NCBI GenBank assembly: GCA_965230515.1
Contig: OZ246007.1
Location: 3,162,001-3,226,000 of the forward strand
Length of the DNA: 64,000 nucleotides
DNA from: JAJFKB01 sp965230515
GTDB taxonomy: Bacteria > Pseudomonadota > Gammaproteobacteria > Pseudomonadales > IMCC2047
Direction of reading: 5' to 3'
The notes under the pieces were generated by a model. The model saw nothing but the letters and a program-made list of their open reading frames with translations, made no database searches and had not been told where the DNA came from. A program made the position numbers and the translations under genes. Positions 10,601 to 18,629 of this stretch are shown piece after piece (position 1 is the stretch's first letter; the number at the start of each line of letters is the position of its first letter).

Positions 10601-10830
10601 TGGCGGCGACAGAATCTGTTGAACTGGGGAGTTTGTCACAGGTAGAGGCGGGATTATTGTTGGCATTGAAATGGCGTACGGGTTTGCCAGAGGTGGTGTC
10701 TCAAATCCGACTGATATTCCATGACCACACCGGATTTGAATCTCCGGTGGAGATTAGTCATATTGCGCTCTATCCTAAAGCGCCAACGATGCCTGTTGTG
10801 GATGAGCAGCGAACTACAGCAGAGAAATAA
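7684..10830 (+). CDS. Large exported protein: three Ig-like repeats plus putative glycoside-hydrolase-like domain (paralogue 2)
   Basis: A 1048-residue protein if it starts at ATG 7684, just before the signal/anchor helix (about residues 10-24); the frame runs back to GTG 7603, but those 27 residues look unlike a leader. Three Ig-like repeats follow (about 31-137, 163-269, 293-399), each with GF-ID, GW-D and R-DV...SGF motifs. The C-terminal domain (about 440-930) is clearly homologous to that of 376-3666, with YMRTTEGKE, NLDPDVYLNP, DYNPGTVRQF, RHLVDLHYD, SIEGA (Glu about 765) and VVEFNPA (Glu about 810). A glycoside-hydrolase role on a surface polysaccharide is inferred, not shown. The next gene, 36 bp downstream, carries the same type of Ig-like repeat. 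Confidence 0.72.
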   Translation: MRANQKRWISIIFALAVVVFILIRIFGTNSIGFIDSPEHGQTIADVRELIVSGWAADPEGVEKLEVVLDSRITATAFHGIVRPDVVAAAGDKPGYLNSGFRVALALPESVGGEHTLDLVVIDGEGKRSVVDSKTIIISTPANSKNHSKDDRPPVMDNSRPALGFIDTPVNLDQLESTDNLLVMGWVVDPDGVKDVQLVLDNGERVSAQTGIEREDVQRLYPQLPDSLRSGFRAKVDLPEDKDQHHIRLFVVDHLDNRRLVDRVRFTVLSEVLAEKEKLIKATEADDLSFRSKGFIDRPAKATRVTNSKTLNVAGWTVDADGIESVQVTINDRLQSNVPLTIKRPDVHNLYDQVAGSLQSGFEAGIPIAHLDSGDHTLAIFVTDRLGHRVKVAEQDFSIVSPSVWSELLDQRPALKSADFSIAIATSHLAKGGGAEIKETFAAYESETIRTAVRVPILYMRTTEGKENDWVFDPGFDVETEQNGLVVAEDALQDAIQYAMAEQLPLVFTLNGGIWSDARGGAPEWDLTDYLEQDVLNCQWNEGGQVMPDDYLSRLPGSESNPQLARALTFNYYAETVRKYKKRNLQQAGRLIKAFKESNPGLFLAVNLDPDVYLNPFFHGEQTYDYNPGTVRQFQEWLSGRGPYAKGRELHQKRRSPTLSLNEFNQLTGKNFSDWSALKPPSFSKLEKLKALFNHTYIELWQQFRRHLVDLHYDDLSRWLNEAGIGPRYIYSSQGFAADMDPEVDVFPVAIDSPPVRHDTGGVSIEGAIPSGGHLGAIFYGRSTINQVTVETGNSLFAEIRERDPDWAVVEFNPAYLEYPNRQSDYRAAYRAFRDMFNFGARFVSPMAWNGWNGIYKDDPGYLSYTSFRNTPLEKVVKDFMVVYADVPRGMLLWPFGTHRYADSDGWQVNGPDFRMRLRSGRIQLRARPGVEKLVLDSPKGQVIELDRFDTLVLGMAEREGTLAIQVRSDGNWVAATESVELGSLSQVEAGLLLALKWRTGLPEVVSQIRLIFHDHTGFESPVEISHIALYPKAPTMPVVDEQRTTAEK

Positions 10831-10866
10831 GCAAAAATATAATAACTGAAAGCCGGGGGATCTTAT

Positions 10867-13428
10867 TTGAAACAGGTAGCAGAACACGAAGGAAGAATGG
10901 GTATCGTTGCGGCGATGCTCATTCTGTCGGCATTGCTGGTTTTCGCTATAGCGCAGCCAGTGCTGGATTTGCTGGGTCGCCACCCAGAGTTTTTTGTAGC
11001 CCGAGAAGCGCGACCATTCGACCCGGTTTGGCTGGCCGTCTCGCTATCTGTTTTTATACCTTTGCTATGTTGTCTGACATGGGCAGTTTTTCGTTTGTTA
11101 GGCCGGAAGGTTGGTGGTGCGTTTTTTTACCTTCTTTTAGCGTCAGTACTTTCTGTGATTACGCTTCAAATTATCAAGGGCATCGAGCAGGTGTCTGGAT
11201 ATCTATTGGTCTTTATTGCACTCCTTGTCGGAATTATCTGCTCGTGGCTGATCCATCGATCCGGTTTTATCAGGCGGTTTATCTGTCTCTGTGCGATTGC
11301 AGTATTTGTGGTGCCTGTAAACTTTCTGTTTTTTACTGATGTAAACAGGGTTGTTTTCCCTGAACCAGAGAAGCCAGCAAATAAAGGTACTGCACCGCTT
11401 AAAGATTTGCCGGTAATAATGATTGTTTTCGACGCGCTACCGTTAAAATCACTGCTTGATGAAAATCTACAGATTGATCGGCAGCTTTTTCCGGGTTTTG
11501 CCGAGCTTGCAGACCGGTCGACCTGGTACCGAAATGCAACTACTGTCTCTTTTGAGACGCTGACAGCGGTGCCGGCAGCGCTATCCGGAATGTTGCCAGA
11601 TGCTAAACGATTGCCAACACTTTCCGACTACCCTCAAAACCTGTTTACCCTGCTTGCGCCCAGCTATCAGTTTTATGCACAGGAGCCCTACACGCAGCTA
11701 TGCCCGGAAAAGTTGTGTGAGGATGTCCGCGCCAGGCCCTCTTTCAGTCAGCGTATGCGAGCCTTGCTTAACGATGTTGCGATTGTCTATCTCCACCTGT
11801 TGTTGCCCGTAGATATAGCAAAGGAGTTGCCTTCAATTACTACCGATTGGAAGTACTTTGCTGCGAAAGATGCAGTTAAGGTGACACGCAAGGGATCAGG
11901 CAAACCGGGGAAAGGGTCCCGTGCGTCAAAAAGCCGGTTTAAGGTCGCGGCGTTGGAGCGGGAGAATTTTGCTGAGCTGTTTGAGTTTAATCTCCGTGTT
12001 ATGGAGCCGCGTGAAGATGGCGCGCTCTATTTTCAGCATTTACTTTTGCCGCATATCCCCTGGCGATATCTGCCATCCGGTAAACAATATCTGAAAAGTC
12101 ATGATTTGGGGATAGAGCGCACGGGAAAATGGGTTAGTAATAAACAGTTGGTAAAGAGCGAATACCACCGGCATCTGTTGCAGCTGATTTTTGTCGATTC
12201 GCTGGTGAAGAAACTGTTGCGCCGATTGGATCAAACATCGATGTTTGATCAAGCGATGATCGTAGTAACCGCTGATCATGGTGCCAGCTTTCGGCCTGGT
12301 GAGTACAAAAGGCGAGCGGGAGTAACTAACCTGCTTGATATTGCTTCCGTGCCGCTATTTATCAAGTACCCGGAGCAGGCGAAGGGAAAAGTTTCTGAGC
12401 TGCTGGCTCAAACCATCGATGTGCTGCCTACAGTTGCAGAAACGGTCGGTGCAGCTTTGCCGAGAGCATTGGACGGGCGGTCGCTTGTTGCCGAAGCAAT
12501 TCAGCAAAGAAAGCGGGTCAGGGTTTTTCATTTGCCGCGAGCATTTGAGTTTGACCAGGCACAGATCGCGGGTCGTGAATCGGACCCTGACTTGTTGATG
12601 GTCAAGACTCAGATGAGAGATGACTTATACAAGCTGGGAGCTTATCGAAAACTGGTGGGCATTTCAGAGCCAATCAAAGCGGTGAGAGCAAACCATTTGG
12701 ATGTGACCATTGTAAACGGAACTGCGTATGAAAATGTGAATCTTGAGGGTCCCTTCCTGCCGTCAAGGGTAATGGGGAGCATAAAGGGACTTGATGATGC
12801 GAAAAGTCTGCCGATCGCAATTGGAGTCAATGGCCGCATAGCGGGCACAGCAGAAACGTATAGTGATGACAATGGAGATGTCCATTTCAGTACGATGCTG
12901 TCTCCGGGTTCTTTTCAAAACGGCACTAATCTGATTCGAGTTTATTTGATTGAAAACTCGGAATCCGGAAAATCCCGGCTGGTTTTAATTCCTGCGAAGG
13001 GAGAGGTGAACTATCGTTTGCTGACTTCGTCTGATGGAACTGTTGAAATAGAGCAGGGTAGCAGTCGCTATAAAGTGACTGCCACGAGCAGAAAAAATCC
13101 TGTAAGAGGGTATGTCGATAATGCCGTCCGCGGACATCAGATCACTTCAATTACAGGCTGGGGTGCCGACTCGCGACCAGGTGGAGAGGCAGTGCAGGTT
13201 CTTTTGTTCGATGATGAAAAGCTGATAGCCAGCACACAGACTAATTCAGTTCGAGTGGATGTTGCCAAAGCTTTTGCTATGCCCCGTTTAAAGTATGCCG
13301 GGTTTGGGTTCCATATTCCGAGTGTGTTGCTATCTGAGCCCGGACAGGGCAGTTTGCGGCTGTTTATCATCACCTCTGATGGTGTTGCTACAGAGCTGGT
13401 TTACGATAAGAATTTTCCCTGGAAATAG
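10867..13428 (+). CDS. Membrane sulfatase-superfamily enzyme with C-terminal Ig-like repeat
   Basis: An 853-residue protein with about five N-terminal membrane helices (residues about 14-160). The alkaline-phosphatase/sulfatase superfamily domain (about 175-570) has a metal-site MIVFDALP segment, a candidate Thr/Ser nucleophile region TVSFETLTAVPAALSG, and VVTADHGASF near residue 465. The last repeat (about 747-853) has the same GYV...GWG...R-DV...GFGF layout as the Ig-like repeats in the two large paralogues. The TTG start is supported by a GGGGGAT site at 10855-10861. It is co-directional with the gene 36 bp upstream, so both probably form an operon modifying a surface glycan. Substrate unknown. 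Confidence 0.75.
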   Translation: MKQVAEHEGRMGIVAAMLILSALLVFAIAQPVLDLLGRHPEFFVAREARPFDPVWLAVSLSVFIPLLCCLTWAVFRLLGRKVGGAFFYLLLASVLSVITLQIIKGIEQVSGYLLVFIALLVGIICSWLIHRSGFIRRFICLCAIAVFVVPVNFLFFTDVNRVVFPEPEKPANKGTAPLKDLPVIMIVFDALPLKSLLDENLQIDRQLFPGFAELADRSTWYRNATTVSFETLTAVPAALSGMLPDAKRLPTLSDYPQNLFTLLAPSYQFYAQEPYTQLCPEKLCEDVRARPSFSQRMRALLNDVAIVYLHLLLPVDIAKELPSITTDWKYFAAKDAVKVTRKGSGKPGKGSRASKSRFKVAALERENFAELFEFNLRVMEPREDGALYFQHLLLPHIPWRYLPSGKQYLKSHDLGIERTGKWVSNKQLVKSEYHRHLLQLIFVDSLVKKLLRRLDQTSMFDQAMIVVTADHGASFRPGEYKRRAGVTNLLDIASVPLFIKYPEQAKGKVSELLAQTIDVLPTVAETVGAALPRALDGRSLVAEAIQQRKRVRVFHLPRAFEFDQAQIAGRESDPDLLMVKTQMRDDLYKLGAYRKLVGISEPIKAVRANHLDVTIVNGTAYENVNLEGPFLPSRVMGSIKGLDDAKSLPIAIGVNGRIAGTAETYSDDNGDVHFSTMLSPGSFQNGTNLIRVYLIENSESGKSRLVLIPAKGEVNYRLLTSSDGTVEIEQGSSRYKVTATSRKNPVRGYVDNAVRGHQITSITGWGADSRPGGEAVQVLLFDDEKLIASTQTNSVRVDVAKAFAMPRLKYAGFGFHIPSVLLSEPGQGSLRLFIITSDGVATELVYDKNFPWK

Positions 13429-13761
13429 CCAGATGACAAAGCAAGTTGTTAATGCTTGGTGGAGCTGGGTAAAAACGGGGGTAATTCAGGAGTGTGGCTT
13501 GGAAGAATGGTGCCCTCGACTACGTTCCGTGTAATCTCGGGCACCTGCTTCCATGCATAGCCCTGTCTCTTCCATAAGAGCTGAGACACATCCTGTGTCC
13601 GGCGCATATTAGAACACTGTTTAATCCGGTTGTCACTACGCTGACCTTGAAATAGTTTCACTTTTTCAAGGTCAGGGGTGTGCGCAATTAAAAGCAGGTT
13701 AATAAACGACCAGCAATAAATAGCAGTCAATGCTAATCTATTTATCTTGATATAAGAGCGT
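13429..13761 (+). other. Non-coding gap with a strong inverted repeat
   Basis: This 333-bp gap separates the sulfatase-type gene from the glycosyltransferase. Apart from the hairpin listed at 13641-13675, and a small GACACA/TGTGTC hairpin near 13585-13600, I see no gene or clear promoter. Confidence 0.5.
13641..13675. repeat. 12-bp perfect inverted repeat (hairpin)
   Basis: CTGACCTTGAAA at 13641-13652 is exactly complementary to TTTCAAGGTCAG at 13664-13675, with an 11-nt loop. There is no U-tract after the stem, so it is not a standard intrinsic terminator; it could be a regulator site or an RNA stem in the glycosyltransferase leader. Confidence 0.6.
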
Positions 13762-14679
13762 TTGAATCGCTTTTATCCTGGCAGCGGGTTCGCTACTATG
13801 TTGTCAGCTGTGATTACGATACATCGGATAACTGGCGAAAACTCCTTGCAAAACGAGACACCACAAAGTTTAACTGTTTCCTGCGTTACCTTTATGCCCG
13901 ATACGGAACTCCTCGAGCGAGTACTGGAAGACCTGATTCTGTCTTGTCAAAAAGCGAATGTCGAGTTGCGGGTGATCTATCTGGTTGATAATGGTCCTGG
14001 ACCAGAGTCAAAAGCTTCGCTTGAATCACTTAAGAGTAAACTGTTTGAAAAAAAAATTAAGCACAAGGTGGAGATTATTTCCGGTCATGGCAACGTAGGC
14101 TATGGAAAGGGTCATAATCTTGCGATTGATCTGTCTGACAGCGAGCTTCACCTGATACTCAATCCGGATATTTTTACCGATGCAAAGGCTATCGATTGCG
14201 GGGTTCGTTATCTAAAGAGCAGACCGGATGTCGGTATGGTAGTTCCTGTTGCCCGCGATCAATCCGGTGCAACGCAGTACCTTGCCAAATGTTATCCTGA
14301 TTTGTTAACGCTGCTGATAAGGGCTTTTTTTGCAAAGAGCGAATGCCGGTGGATAAAATGCCGAATAGAGCGATATGAAATGCGAGCGGCCTCAAACGGT
14401 CAGGAACCGATGGTAGTGCCACTGGCGAGCGGCTGTTTTATGTTGGCCAGGACCTCATTGCTACAATCACAACAGGGGTTTGATGAATCCTTTTTTATGT
14501 ACTTTGAAGATTATGATTTGTCCCAGCGCTTCAATCGTGTTGCCCGCATTATGCAATTGCCGGATATGAAAGTGGTGCATTTGGGAGGGGGTGCGGCGCA
14601 AAAAGGAGTTCGGCACATTCTCTATTTTATACGTTCTGCCATTCGGTTTTTTAACCGGTATGGTTGGAAGTTCTGTTGA
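13762..14679 (+). CDS. Glycosyltransferase family 2 (rhamnosyltransferase-like)
   Basis: An up to 305-residue inverting GT-A fold glycosyltransferase. Visible are VSCVTFMPD at the start of the fold, a VIYLVDNGPG nucleotide-binding segment, GHGNVGYGKGHNLAI, and the acidic LILNPDIF motif (about residues 132-139) that usually binds metal and sugar nucleotide, then a GCFMLARTSLL...F-YFEDYDLS segment typical of WbbL-like rhamnosyltransferases. The start is uncertain: TTG 13762 opens the frame, and ATG 13798 or TTG 13846, nearer the domain, are possible. It lies 16 bp before the WbpV-like gene and probably adds one sugar to the lipid-linked repeat unit. Confidence 0.85.
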   Translation: MNRFYPGSGFATMLSAVITIHRITGENSLQNETPQSLTVSCVTFMPDTELLERVLEDLILSCQKANVELRVIYLVDNGPGPESKASLESLKSKLFEKKIKHKVEIISGHGNVGYGKGHNLAIDLSDSELHLILNPDIFTDAKAIDCGVRYLKSRPDVGMVVPVARDQSGATQYLAKCYPDLLTLLIRAFFAKSECRWIKCRIERYEMRAASNGQEPMVVPLASGCFMLARTSLLQSQQGFDESFFMYFEDYDLSQRFNRVARIMQLPDMKVVHLGGGAAQKGVRHILYFIRSAIRFFNRYGWKFC

Positions 14680-14695
14680 ACTGCCGGTGGCTGAC

Positions 14696-15661
14696 ATGAA
14701 TTGCCTGCTAACAGGTGGAAATGGATTTTTGTGCCAGCATTTGGTCGAATATCTTGCTTCTTGCCATCTATCGATCAGTACGAGTACGCGAAAGGTGGTT
14801 GAGAAATTGCCAAAGGGAGTTGCGGCGAACTTTGTTGTTGGTGCAATTGATAGTGAGACGCGATGGCAGGAAGCTGTTATGGATCAAGATGTTGTGGTGC
14901 ATCTGGCCAATAGGGCGCATCACCCCAAAGAGGGTCGCGAGGCGGATCTGGATCGTTATAGAAAGGTGAACGTGACCGGTACGGTTAATCTTGCACAGCA
15001 GTGCATTGCTGCAAAGGTTAAGCGTTTTGTGTACATGAGCTCTATTCAGGTGAACGGTAACAGGACGTTACGTGAACCTTTCCGGTACGATGATCCGGTG
15101 AATCCTGAAAGTTCCTACGCCATTTCCAAAATGGAGGCTGAGGAGAGCTTGCGCCATCTTTGTAAACAAACAGATATGGAACTGGTGATTATCAGGGCAC
15201 CACTTGTTTATGGGCGTGGTGTAAAGGGAAACCTTGAACGGTTGGCGTCTGTAATAGATAAGGGCTGGCCTTTGCCTATAGGTGCGATTGATAATCAAAG
15301 GGATATGATCAGCGCAGAGAACCTTGCCTCATTAATCTGGGCCTGTATGAAACATCCTGATGCAGCGGGCCAGACTTTCCTGTGTTCCGATAAGCGGTCG
15401 GCCAGCACACCTGAGTTGGCCAGGTTAATAGCTCGTGCGCGAGGAAAGCAGCCCAGGGTTTTCAAGATACCGGTGGCGCTTTTGCTGGTGGCAGGATTTA
15501 TCACAGGAAAGTCGCCGGATATCAGGCGTTTGTCCGATAATCTGCTGGTCGATATTACTCACACGCTTAAGACTCTGAGTTGGAATCCGGATATTTCCTT
15601 TGAAGAAGGATTGTCAGAAGCTTTTTCGGTGGGAATGACAAGTCAGAAATCTGATGGGTAG
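14696..15661 (+). CDS. NAD-dependent epimerase/dehydratase, WbpV-like
   Basis: A 321-residue extended short-chain dehydrogenase with the N-terminal TGGNGFLCQHL cofactor loop, a VVHLANRAHH segment, and the catalytic YAISK (Y-x3-K) motif after a YMSSIQVNG strand. The start is placed at ATG 14696, directly before the Rossmann strand; the frame extends further upstream but overlaps the glycosyltransferase. The pairing with a WbpL-like gene 39 bp downstream is the arrangement known for WbpV-WbpL, where the reductase makes a 4-reduced UDP-deoxy-HexNAc (such as UDP-QuiNAc or FucNAc) used as initiating sugar. The exact stereochemistry cannot be read from sequence. Confidence 0.82.
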   Translation: MNCLLTGGNGFLCQHLVEYLASCHLSISTSTRKVVEKLPKGVAANFVVGAIDSETRWQEAVMDQDVVVHLANRAHHPKEGREADLDRYRKVNVTGTVNLAQQCIAAKVKRFVYMSSIQVNGNRTLREPFRYDDPVNPESSYAISKMEAEESLRHLCKQTDMELVIIRAPLVYGRGVKGNLERLASVIDKGWPLPIGAIDNQRDMISAENLASLIWACMKHPDAAGQTFLCSDKRSASTPELARLIARARGKQPRVFKIPVALLLVAGFITGKSPDIRRLSDNLLVDITHTLKTLSWNPDISFEEGLSEAFSVGMTSQKSDG

Positions 15662-15700
15662 GGTTAATCAAAGTATAATGGTTAAACAGGGTCACAAATA

Positions 15701-16714
15701 ATGCTTAACTGGTTCGTATTGGCATGTTGCCTGCCAGGGAGTTGGCTGATGACCCACTGCATGCTTCGCTATGCACATCGCAGAAAGTTGCTGGATGTGC
15801 CCGATCACCGGAGTTCACATATTATCCCTACCGCTACCGGTGGTGGTATTGCGATTGTCGTCACCTTTTTATCTTACCTTCTCTCGCTGGCGGTCAACTC
15901 AGAATTGCTGGATTCAGTCGCCCTGGCATTAGGTGTGTGTGGGGCGGCCATTGCTATGTTGGGGTTCGCAGATGATCATTTTCGGTTGAGCGTCTCTTTG
16001 CGAATAGTTGCTCAATTATCGGTTGTAGCGCTAATGTTGTACTTGCTCGCCCCCCTTCCATCCATACCTGTACTGGATTGGCAGTTGGTAAACCAAAAGC
16101 TGTTGTTTGTTTTTTATCTGTTCGCATTAGTCTGGTTGCTGAATCTATATAATTTTATGGATGGCATTGACGGTCTTGCTTCGGTGGAAGCGATCTCGGT
16201 GGTATTGGGGGCTGCACTGATTATCGGTGGTGTGAACCACTCCGTTGAAATCAGATTGTTGTTGGCTTTGGCGTTATCCGTCGCGGGTTTTGCCTGTTTG
16301 AACTGGGCGCCGGCAAAAATATTTATGGGTGATGTGGGAAGCGGTTTTCTCGGACTAATGCTCGGAGCCTTGGCTATCGTGACCACGAACTCCGGGATGA
16401 TCAGCATCTGGTCCTGGTTGATATTAGTTGCTGTGTTTGTTTCGGACGCGACTGTAACACTGATAAGGAGGCTTGTAAGCGGAGAAAAAATCTACCAGGC
16501 CCACAACAGCCATGCCTACCAAATCATCGCGCGAAGGTGGCGGTCTCATGATCGAACAGTCATGACTGCGTTACTCATCAATCTATTTTGGTTAATGCCA
16601 TTGGCTTATTCGGCTACTGCCAATAAGAATATGGGTGTTTTAATTGCACTGCTAGCTTATGGTCCTCTGATTATATTATCGATCAAGATCGGTGCGGGTC
16701 GAACCAGTAGTTAG
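15701..16714 (+). CDS. Polyprenyl-phosphate HexNAc-1-phosphate transferase, WbpL/WecA family
   Basis: A 337-residue polytopic membrane protein with about ten helices. Family motifs are in place: DVPDHRSSH near residue 27, GFADDH in the first cytoplasmic loop, the NLYNFMDGIDGLA motif (metal/catalytic Asp), the KIFMGDVGSGFLG segment, and the basic HNSHAYQ loop near the C-terminus. It would transfer a HexNAc-1-phosphate to undecaprenyl phosphate to start an O-antigen or capsule repeat. It follows the WbpV-like gene by 39 bp and should be in the same operon. A second initiating enzyme of a different family lies at 18630. Confidence 0.88.
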   Translation: MLNWFVLACCLPGSWLMTHCMLRYAHRRKLLDVPDHRSSHIIPTATGGGIAIVVTFLSYLLSLAVNSELLDSVALALGVCGAAIAMLGFADDHFRLSVSLRIVAQLSVVALMLYLLAPLPSIPVLDWQLVNQKLLFVFYLFALVWLLNLYNFMDGIDGLASVEAISVVLGAALIIGGVNHSVEIRLLLALALSVAGFACLNWAPAKIFMGDVGSGFLGLMLGALAIVTTNSGMISIWSWLILVAVFVSDATVTLIRRLVSGEKIYQAHNSHAYQIIARRWRSHDRTVMTALLINLFWLMPLAYSATANKNMGVLIALLAYGPLIILSIKIGAGRTSS

Positions 16715-16733
16715 TGCAAACAGACCCAGAGGC

Positions 16734-16952
16734 CTATTCAATTTCATTGCGCAACGCGATATAACCGGATTTGTATCTATCGAGAATCGCGGCTATTTGT
16801 TTAAGCTCGTCTGAAGAAAAATTACCCTCGAGACTGACTGTGTCACCCAGCCAGGCAATATTCATCTCTTTGCTGCGGTGTATACCAAGTGCCTGGTGAA
16901 TTTCACTGAAAAACTGCCTTTCAAATTTGGTTTTGTTTTCCACGTAGTCCAT
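16734..16952 (-). CDS. Small protein of unknown function
   Basis: A 72-residue hydrophilic protein with no signal peptide or membrane segment. It is largely helical in appearance with one Trp-containing middle segment (NIAWLGDTVSL). The ATG is preceded by a strong AGGGGGA ribosome site, which supports it as a real gene. It lies downstream of and on the same strand as the nucleotide-sugar dehydrogenase (73 bp gap), convergent with the WbpL-like gene. I do not recognise the family. Confidence 0.6.
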   Translation of the reverse strand: MDYVENKTKFERQFFSEIHQALGIHRSKEMNIAWLGDTVSLEGNFSSDELKQIAAILDRYKSGYIALRNEIE

Positions 16953-17024
16953 GGTTCCCCCTTAAAAACTTATTTCGGGAAAGACAGCTATTAGACACCA
17001 TAGGGAATTTGTTGGTTCCTTGCG

Positions 17025-18302
17025 TTAAAGACGCTCATCCACCTGGTTTTTTGGTAAAGCATATTTTACATCAAACAGAATGGCATTTTCTTTTCCAAAT
17101 GCTCTAATACCTTCAGCGCCAAGTTGCTTGAACTGTTGGTGTGCCACTGCCAGGATAATCGCATCGTAATGATTGTTTTGAGGGGTGTTAATTAGTTCAA
17201 TACCATACTCGTCGCGGGCTTCATCTGTTGCCACCCATGGATCATAAACATCAATATTGGCGTGATAACTGGCAAGTTCATTTATGACATCGACTACTCG
17301 GGTGTTTCTGATGTCGGGGCAGTTCTCTTTAAAGGCCAGACCAAGAATCAGTATATTTGAACCCACCACGTGAGTACGATTGCGAGTCAATGATTTGATT
17401 ACCCGCTCTGCAACGTAGGAGCCCATACCGTCATTGATACGCCGGCCGGCAAGTATAATTTCAGGGTTATAGCCGATCTCCTGAGCCTTGTGCGTGAGAT
17501 AGTATGGATCGACACTGATACAGTGACCGCCCACCAGACCGGGCCGAAATGGTAAAAAATTCCATTTGGTTCCGGCAGCTTCCAGTACTTCCAGCGTATC
17601 AATTCCTAATCGCTTGAAAATAAGTGCTAACTCATTAATAAGCGCAATATTCAGGTCCCGCTGGGTATTTTCGATAACCTTGGCGGCTTCCGCGACCTTA
17701 ATGCTGCTCGCTTTATGGGTTCCAGCGGTAATAATGCTCGCGTAAAGCGCGTCAATCAGGTCGGCAATTTCTGGCGAGGAACCGGAGGTAACTTTCATGA
17801 TTGTGGAGACGCGATGTTCTTTGTCGCCGGGATTTATCCTTTCAGGGCTGTAGCCAGCATGAAAGTCTTTCTGGAAGGTGAGCCCGGATTCGAGCTCAAC
17901 GATTGGTATACAGACCTCCTCGGTTGCACCGGGGTAAACTGTTGACTCATAAATCACGATGTCGCCCTTGCTGATGGCGCTGCCTACCGTTTGGCTTGCC
18001 GCTTTTAGCGGTCCAAGGTCTGGTTGTCGGTGCTGATCGATAGGAGTTGGAACGGTCACAATATAACAATTGCATGCTTTTAACTGTTCTATATTGTCGC
18101 TGAAACTAAGCCCACCGGAGTCGACAAGCTCTTCGTGCTCAACCTCAAGCGTACTATCCTTCCCCTGTTGTAGTTCGGATACACGCGCTGAGTTGATGTC
18201 AAATCCGAGCGTTGGATACTGTTTTCCGAACTCGACCGCTAAGGGTAATCCAACATAACCAAGGCCAATTACGGCAATCCTGATATCGCTAATATTCCGC
18301 AT
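17025..18302 (-). CDS. Nucleotide-sugar dehydrogenase, WbpO/TviB family
   Basis: A 425-residue UDP-sugar 6-dehydrogenase. The N-terminal Rossmann loop IAVIGLGYVGLPLAVEFG, the central helix and the catalytic-cysteine segment GLVGGHCISVDPYYL are intact, followed by the UDP-binding C-terminal domain (ILGLAFKENCPDIRNTRV). The sequence looks closer to the WbpO/TviB group, which oxidises UDP-GalNAc or UDP-GlcNAc to the uronic acid, than to UDP-glucose dehydrogenase. With the 4-epimerase at 21243 it would supply UDP-GalNAcA. It is transcribed leftwards from the divergent region before the EpsB-like gene. Confidence 0.9.
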   Translation of the reverse strand: MRNISDIRIAVIGLGYVGLPLAVEFGKQYPTLGFDINSARVSELQQGKDSTLEVEHEELVDSGGLSFSDNIEQLKACNCYIVTVPTPIDQHRQPDLGPLKAASQTVGSAISKGDIVIYESTVYPGATEEVCIPIVELESGLTFQKDFHAGYSPERINPGDKEHRVSTIMKVTSGSSPEIADLIDALYASIITAGTHKASSIKVAEAAKVIENTQRDLNIALINELALIFKRLGIDTLEVLEAAGTKWNFLPFRPGLVGGHCISVDPYYLTHKAQEIGYNPEIILAGRRINDGMGSYVAERVIKSLTRNRTHVVGSNILILGLAFKENCPDIRNTRVVDVINELASYHANIDVYDPWVATDEARDEYGIELINTPQNNHYDAIILAVAHQQFKQLGAEGIRAFGKENAILFDVKYALPKNQVDERL

Positions 18303-18629
18303 TTAAATTCCTGAATCATTGTGCTACAAAAGATATGCTTAACTATAGACCAGTCTACAGCGAAGGTAGAAAAAAATCTGGCCATGAATTGAGTGATGTA
18401 GATAGTTGTTGTTTGGGCATTACTAGCAATTGACCATTTGTTAGTGGCTAGAATTGATCGCTATGCTAGTATTATTAACCGGCGGGACTGGTTGGTCGGT
18501 CATAATAACGTGGCTCGCTATTCTAATAAAAAGTAACAAACAGGGATTTACAATGCTGAAAACAGCATGTATTCACAAGTATTTTTTGCAGTTCACCAGA
18601 CTTGAACGCTGTATTTATGAGGCTGCTTA
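18303..18629. promoter_or_regulatory. Divergent intergenic region between dehydrogenase and EpsB-like gene
   Basis: This 327-bp AT-rich region must hold promoters for both outward genes. A loose direct repeat, CTAGCAATTGA (18423-18433) and CTAGAATTGA (18448-18457), is visible and could be an operator; I cannot assign a regulator or a firm -35/-10 pair. Confidence 0.35.
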
